Shown here: positions 58,145 through 64,000 of the stretch, piece by piece | How positions within the stretch are numbered: position 1 is the stretch's first letter | Layout: each line of letters begins with the position of its first letter | Source of the DNA: Symsagittifera roscoffensis | Lineage: Eukaryota; Xenacoelomorpha; Acoela; Convolutidae | Length of the DNA: 64,000 nucleotides | NCBI RefSeq assembly: GCF_963678635.1 | Contig: NC_087065.1 | Span: 58,616,754 to 58,680,753, forward strand | Reading direction: 5' to 3' | Made by a program: the position numbers and the translations under genes | The notes under the pieces: generated by a model | What the model was told of the DNA's origin: nothing | Seen by the model: the letters and a program-made list of their open reading frames with translations, nothing else | The model's database searches: none

Positions 58145-59689
58145 GTTAATTCCTTTTCAAGGAAAAGGGAGCCCATCCACATTCAAGCTAAGGTTAGAGC
58201 GGAATTTTAAAAACTGATCGTGAAGGAACATATCATGAAGCTAGAGAAGTGCGCAAGCGATCAATTTGTAGCTCCGGTAATAATCACCGCTGAGAAAGAT
58301 GGCACGGTAAAGCTAGCGATAGATGCGAAACCAATGAATTCCCAAATATACAAGAACAAAACTCAGATGCCGAATCTATTAGAACTACTGGACTCAGCAG
58401 CCCAAATAATTACATCCAAATCAGAAGGCAAAGTATGGTTCACTTCCCTCGATTTAAAGTTTGCATTCAGTCAATTACCTTTAGATGATTCCGTAAGCAA
58501 ACTAAGTAACTTCAGCATCGCATGTGTAAAGTTTATGGTCTAACAGACATGCCAAAGGAGTTCAAGAAAGCCATGGACAACACAATTCTAGGCATACAAG
58601 GAGTATTTTGTTTTTTTTAAATGACATCTTAATAGTTTAAAAAGGATCATTTTCAAAACACAATGAGATAGTTGAACAATTAATTACAAAACTGTACAAG
58701 GAAGAATTTGCACTCAAACAAAGCAAATGCGATTTCTCAAAGACCAACCTATTTTGGCTGGGCTTTCCAAATAGGCACAGTTATTAAACGCTAACACTCA
58801 AAGATAGAAGCTGTTTTAACCTTGCAACCGCCGAAATCGCTCAAGCAACTTAGGTCCTTCATGGGTGTTCTGAACTACATGTACCGTTTTATACCGAATC
58901 TCCATTTGCACACAGAACCTCTACGACCATCAATAAAAGCAAGCAACAAGGAAAAAATTATTTGGAGCAACCAAGCAGATACGGCATTCCCAAACATTTT
59001 GGCACGAATCACCGAAATACCGAAAATGTATCACTACGATGCTTCAAAATAGTACTAGGCGCCGCATTGGAGCAGTAGCTAGAACCAGAAAAAAGGTTTC
59101 CTATCGCTTTTATCCCGAGATATTTAAATTCTGCAGAACAGAAGTACAGTACGAACGAATTAGAACTACTTGCTGTTGTATGATCTTGCGAGTGCTTCCG
59201 AAATTACCTCTTAGGAAACCAATTCCAAATTCTAACTGACCACACGGCCATCGTCTCAGCGCTCACTGAAAATCGAGGAAACAAGTCATATCACCCAAAA
59301 ATATTTAGATGGGCTGATAGAATGTTATCGTTTGAGTACTCTATTTCACATATCGCTGGAGCTAGAATAGGAATGGTAGATCATTCCGAGTAACAAGAAG
59401 TTGTTCACTACGGGGCTACACAACAGTCTGGATGCCGATTTTTTGGGAGAACTGACTACGGAGGATAGCCAGCTGGGTCAGCTGAGGAATCACATCCTAG
59501 GGAAAGACAGGGAGGGATTCCTCAGACTAAGAAGCTTCATGGCCAGCTTCTGGGACGACGCTGCGGAAATCAACGACTGCATAGTAATAGACAACAGAGT
59601 AGTTATCTCAACGTGCTTGAAGAAAGCAGTGATGTCCAGACTTCATAGGAAGTATCCGGGCCAAGAGACTATGATTGACGTGGCCGAAT
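58145..59689 (+). repeat. Tandemly duplicated pol segment, copy 1 (RT-RNase H-integrase start)
   Basis: 1545 bp beginning GTTAATTCCTTTTCA and joined head-to-tail to copy 2. It includes an RT fragment (TSLDLKFAFSQLPLD), a damaged RT catalytic loop (FLNDIL at about 58615-58632), an RNase H trace and the integrase N-terminus. Confidence 0.88.
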
Positions 59690-61166
59690 GTTAATTCCTT
59701 TTCAGGAAAAAGGGAGCCCATCCACATTTAAGCTAAGGTTGGAGCCGAATTTTAAAAACTGATCGTGGAGGAACATATCATAAAGCTAGAGCAGTGCGCA
59801 AGCGATCAATTTGTAGGTCCGGTAATAATCACCGCTAAAAAAGATGGCATGGTAAAGCTAGCGATGGATGCGAAACCAATGAATTCCCAAATATACAAGA
59901 ACAAAACTCAGATGCCGAATCTAGTAGAACTACTGAACTCAGAAGCCCAAATAAGTACTTCCAAATCAGACGGCAAAGTATGGTTCACTTCCCTCGATTT
60001 AAAGTATGCATTCAGTCAATTACCTTTAGATGATTCCGTAAGCAAACTAAGTAACTTCAGCATCGCATGTGTAAAGTTTATGGTCTAACAGACATGCCAA
60101 AGGAGTTCTGGAAAGCGATGGACAACACAGTTCTAGGCATACAAGGAGTATTTTGTTTAGTTACAAAACTGTACAAGGAAGAATTTGCACTCAAACAAAG
60201 CAAATGCGATTTCTCAAAGACCAACCTATTTTGGCTGGGCTTTTCAAATAGGCACAGTTATTAAACGCTAACACTCAAAGATAGAAGCTGTTTTAACATT
60301 GCAACCACCGATATCGCTCAAGCAACTTAGGTCCTTCATGGGTGTTCTGAACCACATGTACCGTTTTATACCGAATCTCCATATGCACACAGAACCTCTT
60401 CGACAATCAATAAAAGCAAGCAACAAGGAAAAAATTGTTTGGAGCAACCAAGCAGATACGGCATTCCAAAATATACTGGCACGAATCACCGAAATACCGA
60501 AGATGTATCACTACGATGATTCCAAACAGTATTAGGCTCCGCATTGGAGCAGGAGCTAGAACCAGAAAAATGTTTTCCTATCGCTTTTACCCCGAGATAT
60601 TCAAATTCTGCAGAACAGAAGTACAGTACGAACGAATTAGAACTACTTGCTGTTGTATGGTCTTGCGAGTGCTTCCGAAATTACCTCTTAGGAAACCAAT
60701 TCCAAATTCTAACTGACCACACGGCCATCGTCTTAGGGCTCACTGAAACTCGATGAAACAAGTCATATCACCCAAGAATAACTAGATGGGCTGATAGAAT
60801 GTTATCGTTTGAGTACTCTATTTCACATATCGCTGGAGCTAGAATAGGAATGGTAGATCATTCCGAGTGACATGAAGTTGTTCACTACTGGGCTACACAA
60901 CATTCTGGATGCCGATTTTTTTGTGAGAACTGACTACGGAGGATAGCCAGCTGGTCAGCTGAGGAAGCGCAACCTAGGGAAAGACAGGGAGGGATTCCTC
61001 AGACTAAGAAGCTTCATGGCCAGCTTCTGGGACGACGCTGCGGAAATCAACGACTGCATAGTAATAGACAACAGAGTAGTTATCTCAACGTGCTTGAAGA
61101 AAGCAGTGATGTCCAGACTTCATAGGAAGTATCCGGGCCAAGAGACTATGATTGACGCGGCCGAAT
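59690..61166 (+). repeat. Tandemly duplicated pol segment, copy 2
   Basis: 1477 bp, several percent diverged from copy 1. A 68-bp deletion near 60158 removes the RT catalytic loop. After 61166 the integrase continues (YLWCPKMHKGIINMCQSC), so copy 2 carries the original downstream junction. Confidence 0.88.
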
Positions 61167-61855
61167 ATCTCTGGTGTCCCAAGATGCATAAAGGAATCAT
61201 CAATATGTGCCAGTCGTGCTGAGTGTATTAGCATTCGGTTAGAACTTTAAAAGGTCCAAGTCGATTAATTCTTCAGAACCTCTGACAAATCTTTCCGGAT
61301 CAAATGAAAAACTTCAATTAGACTTTTAAAACCTATTTTTGATCAAAAGGGGAAAAAGATTTTAAATTTAGTCGCAATCGACAGATTTGCAAAGTATCTG
61401 CTCTTATAATTAGAAATTCAGGGAGTGAAAAATATATCAAATCAGTCAGCATAGCATTCCGCGGTTTTTGAGAACAGGTCAGTATTCAGGATTCGAAAAC
61501 GCCAAAATAGCTGAGTTTTGTAAATCTAAACAAATAAATCAGATTTTCTACCCTGTTGGAGATCACCGTGGCTGTGGTCTCGTTGAAAATGTATTCAGAC
61601 AATAAAATCCAAACTAGGTTTAGTTTAGTTGGATTCAAACTTTGACATTCAATCGGCAATTAAAATTATATTGAAGATATCCGCACAACACGGCATACAA
61701 TTCTCAAAAATAGCCATTGGAGCTTCACTATGGTCGTTAAGCTAATACTGAATGGGCACTATTTAGAAGAAAACTTAACAATTCTGTAAATTCAGATCAG
61801 GAGAAACTTGATAGGTTGATGCTGAAACCAGAAGGATTCCAGGACGAGACTAAAA

Positions 61856-62158
61856 GTGGCGAGGAAAAAAACGAATAGCAGAGACGTCTCACCAAAGTTC
61901 AAGAAGAAGGAAAATGAAACAGAGTGTCAATTCACTGGAAATTTTGACCACGATGGCAATGACTGGAAACTTCATGAGAGACACTTGAACCACAAAAAAA
62001 GATCGGAGGCACTAAGAAAGTTAACGGAAAGGAACCCGTTATTTGCAGCGAGTTTAAGGAGTGAATTGATTCAAGGAATCTTAAGATTGAGAGTTAAGCA
62101 AGAAATGACTGTGCAAAGAACGAAGACAAGGCCCCTTGAGTTCAACTCAGTTCATTAG
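61856..62158 (+). pseudogene. Basic C-terminal remnant downstream of integrase
   Basis: A 100-codon Lys/Arg/Glu-rich frame following the decayed integrase, probably the Pol C-terminal tail. The segment 62158-63180 after it has no intact frame and is Ser/Lys/Thr-coding-like debris. Confidence 0.35.
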
Positions 62159-63199
62159 TCGGAGAAGGTGAAGGTTTACAGGAAAAAATTGGATAGAAAA
62201 TCAGGAAAATCGTCAAAATCACTAACAAAACTTACATTACGGATAATGCAAAGGTGATCAAGAAAAGTCACATCTTGATTTAATCACTTAAGCCTTAGTT
62301 CACTCCATCAAAATATTCAGATTTAGGTATAAAGCGATCATCAGCGAGCACTCCGAGGAAACCTCTGCATCAATGTAGTTCCGGTAACCCGAGCAGGCCA
62401 ATAGCAAAACTACCGAGACCAGATGTATATCCGGTAAAATTACCATCAGGGGGATCAGAAACTGAGATTAAAATGGGCCCTTCAAGAAACTGGGTCATCC
62501 AAGAAACTATCATCCAGTTGTTCACCAGAGCATGAGGTTCAAGTAGTACCCAGTGGGATACCAGAAGGTGGCGAGCCAAAGTCAAGTGGCAGGGTAAAAT
62601 GTGGAGGCAGAAAAATGCCCGATTACAATAATCCCAGCAGTCCCGGCGACACTGAATAGTTCAACAATAACGACGGCAACAGCAGTAGAGAAGACGACGA
62701 CCTAACCAGGCATGTCAGAAGACACTTAAAAGGACACGGTGACGAGTCAAGTAACGGATTCAACGGCCGCGACAAAGAAGACATCGGATAAAGCAGAAGA
62801 TTCAGCGCCCACAAAACAGGCGGGAAGAGAACAACAGGGTTCCAGCAAAGACGGTGACAAAAACTTGCAAGTTTCAAAATCCTGAAAAAAGTCATCTGGA
62901 AAAAACAAAAGATAGACTCACTTTTTTGGTAGTACTTTTAAGCACTTGGTGAAGACAGTAGAAGAGAAGTCGCAGCTATCAACGATACCAGTTTAGCCGG
63001 AAGACCTACCTACTTCCTACTGATTCAGTGTCGAGGCCAATTCCACACAGGAAGCTACAGAAATCAAAGTTCAGAGCATACAAACCAGATCAAGTGCCGG
63101 GAAAGAAAAGAACTGGAACTAAAATTTTTCAAAACGTACTTGTTAATTGTTATTGAAATTACATACGCATGTATGAAGTTTTTTCGAGAGGGGGAAATG

Positions 63200-63524
63200 T
63201 GGTGGAGGTCAAGTGTCCACCAAGTGTTACGTACTGTGATAACATGAACGCTTTTAACTATTCTGCTATGTGAAAACAGAGACCTGTCAATTAAGTCTAG
63301 AGACACGGTTAACTCTATGATGCTAAAACCAACACTCTCTCGACAGCTAGTGAAAGATATAGTTGCTCATACATATTCAATTGATTCTCTTATTTTTATT
63401 TTATTTACTTACTATTATAATACAACATTATTTTAATCAAGTTATATATAAGATCTAGGGGATATCACCCAGATTAACGTAAATTACATCAGATTTACGT
63501 AACAATTGCATAACAACACTGACA
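63200..63524 (+). repeat. Candidate 3' LTR
   Basis: It starts TGTGGTGGAGG directly after the purine tract GAGAGGGGGAAA. It contains a TATATATAAG box near 63444-63453 and may end at an ACA near 63522. No matching 5' LTR is in the window, so the right border is uncertain. Confidence 0.45.
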
Positions 63525-63719
63525 TTCTGTTGTTATGTTGAAGAACAATTTTAATTTTTGGCTTGTTTGACTGGTAATCCTATTTTCGGTTTGTTGGCCT
63601 TTCAGCTTGGTGGCCTATCAGCAGTTTTTGACCGATTAATTTGCTCAAGGTCCCCGATGTTGCCAACAATTCGGCGACTATAAATCTAAGATGAAGATAT
63701 GCTTGAAAGTAATCTAAAG

Positions 63720-63785
63720 GCAAGAGGCACGTCCTCTAGTGGCTAAAGCACGTGATTTTTGGTCCGATGGGATCTTTCTTCTTTT
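63720..63785 (+). repeat. tRNA-like SINE head
   Basis: TCCTCTAGTGGCTAAAGCACG resembles an A-box region (TRGYNNANNGG), followed by GGTCCGATGGGATC. Short and degenerate. Confidence 0.3.
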
Positions 63786-64000
63786 TTACCATTTCAAAGA
63801 GCTACGGGACTAATTTTTCGACTATCGCGGCCGAGATACGGTGTTTCCAGAGTTGGTCCGCGACTTAAAAGCCTGTCCAGACAATAGATTTTCATTCGCG
63901 TAATTAACATTTCCGCGACCGACAAAGTCGAAAAATTAGTCGCCGACCTCGATCCGGATTGTTTTCGTAGTGCAGCTTCGCTTCTGTGCAATTTTCATTT

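Larger units (their letters stand above)
56878..63524 (+). mobile_element. Decayed Ty3/Gypsy-like LTR retrotransposon with internal duplication
   Basis: Plus-strand order: Gag remnants (56878-57430), including a broken CCHC knuckle near 57405-57440; protease with Asp-Thr-Gly at 57693-57701 and LLGLDLQPELG near 57940; RT; RNase H (EQKYSTNELELLAVV; LTDHTAI); the integrase zinc-binding start (LHRKYPGQET ... MCQSC); and a heavily decayed integrase core (61330-61720). A purine tract at 63188-63199 precedes a candidate 3' LTR. Many stops and frameshifts. No 5' LTR was seen upstream. It lies in the likely last intron of the DEG/ENaC gene. Confidence 0.8.

Overview
The window is AT-rich animal (invertebrate) DNA. 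It holds two spliced host genes, an intronless transporter gene and a very large load of transposons. A DEG/ENaC-type channel gene (a metazoan family) and a RalBP1-like RhoGAP gene support an animal. I cannot name the species.

Layout. (1) 1-4755, minus strand: an uninterrupted Gag-protease-reverse transcriptase frame of a Ty3/Gypsy-like retrotransposon that runs off the left edge. Its upstream side (about 4756-8700) is non-coding and studded with an ACCCCTCCGGATT-like motif. (2) 9783-46376, plus strand: a ten-exon gene, reconstructed from splice sites and matching phases, for a RalBP1-like protein of about 599 residues. Its RhoGAP domain lacks the catalytic arginine. (3) Its third intron (10653-33728) is a nest of mobile elements. 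A plus-strand LINE (LINE-C) was split by a minus-strand LINE (LINE-A, 13-bp target duplication). LINE-A was in turn split by a short plus-strand LINE (LINE-B) and by a 15.9-kb Polinton/Maverick (14758-30688; 6-bp target duplication CATTTG; terminal inverted repeats of about 575-585 bp). (4) A later intron of the same gene holds an antisense, intronless MFS transporter (41080-42525), a 222/225-bp inverted-repeat pair, and an array of 126-bp copies of an exon end. (5) 50779-54182, plus strand: five 5' exons of a DEG/ENaC channel; the rest lies beyond the window or is lost. (6) About 56.9-63.5 kb: a decayed Ty3/Gypsy-like element on the plus strand with a tandemly duplicated pol segment and a likely 3' LTR.

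The Polinton carries the usual set: protein-primed DNA polymerase B, integrase, packaging ATPase, major and minor capsid proteins, adenain-like protease, and several small accessory proteins. Several core genes are broken. The polymerase has lost its palm core, the ATPase has a deletion/frameshift, the major capsid gene has an in-frame TGA, and the integrase tail is frameshifted. This copy is therefore probably immobile by itself.

The most interesting signal is regulatory. The divergent promoter next to the polymerase is a 60-bp tandem array pairing SRF-type CArG boxes with perfect CREB/ATF TGACGTCA sites. The same CCTACGCAAT+CArG module recurs in a second divergent promoter of the element, next to a perfect CArG palindrome, and more CArG and CCAAT boxes lie in front of a third gene. 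This looks like capture of a host immediate-early (c-fos-like) control circuit by a virus-like transposon.
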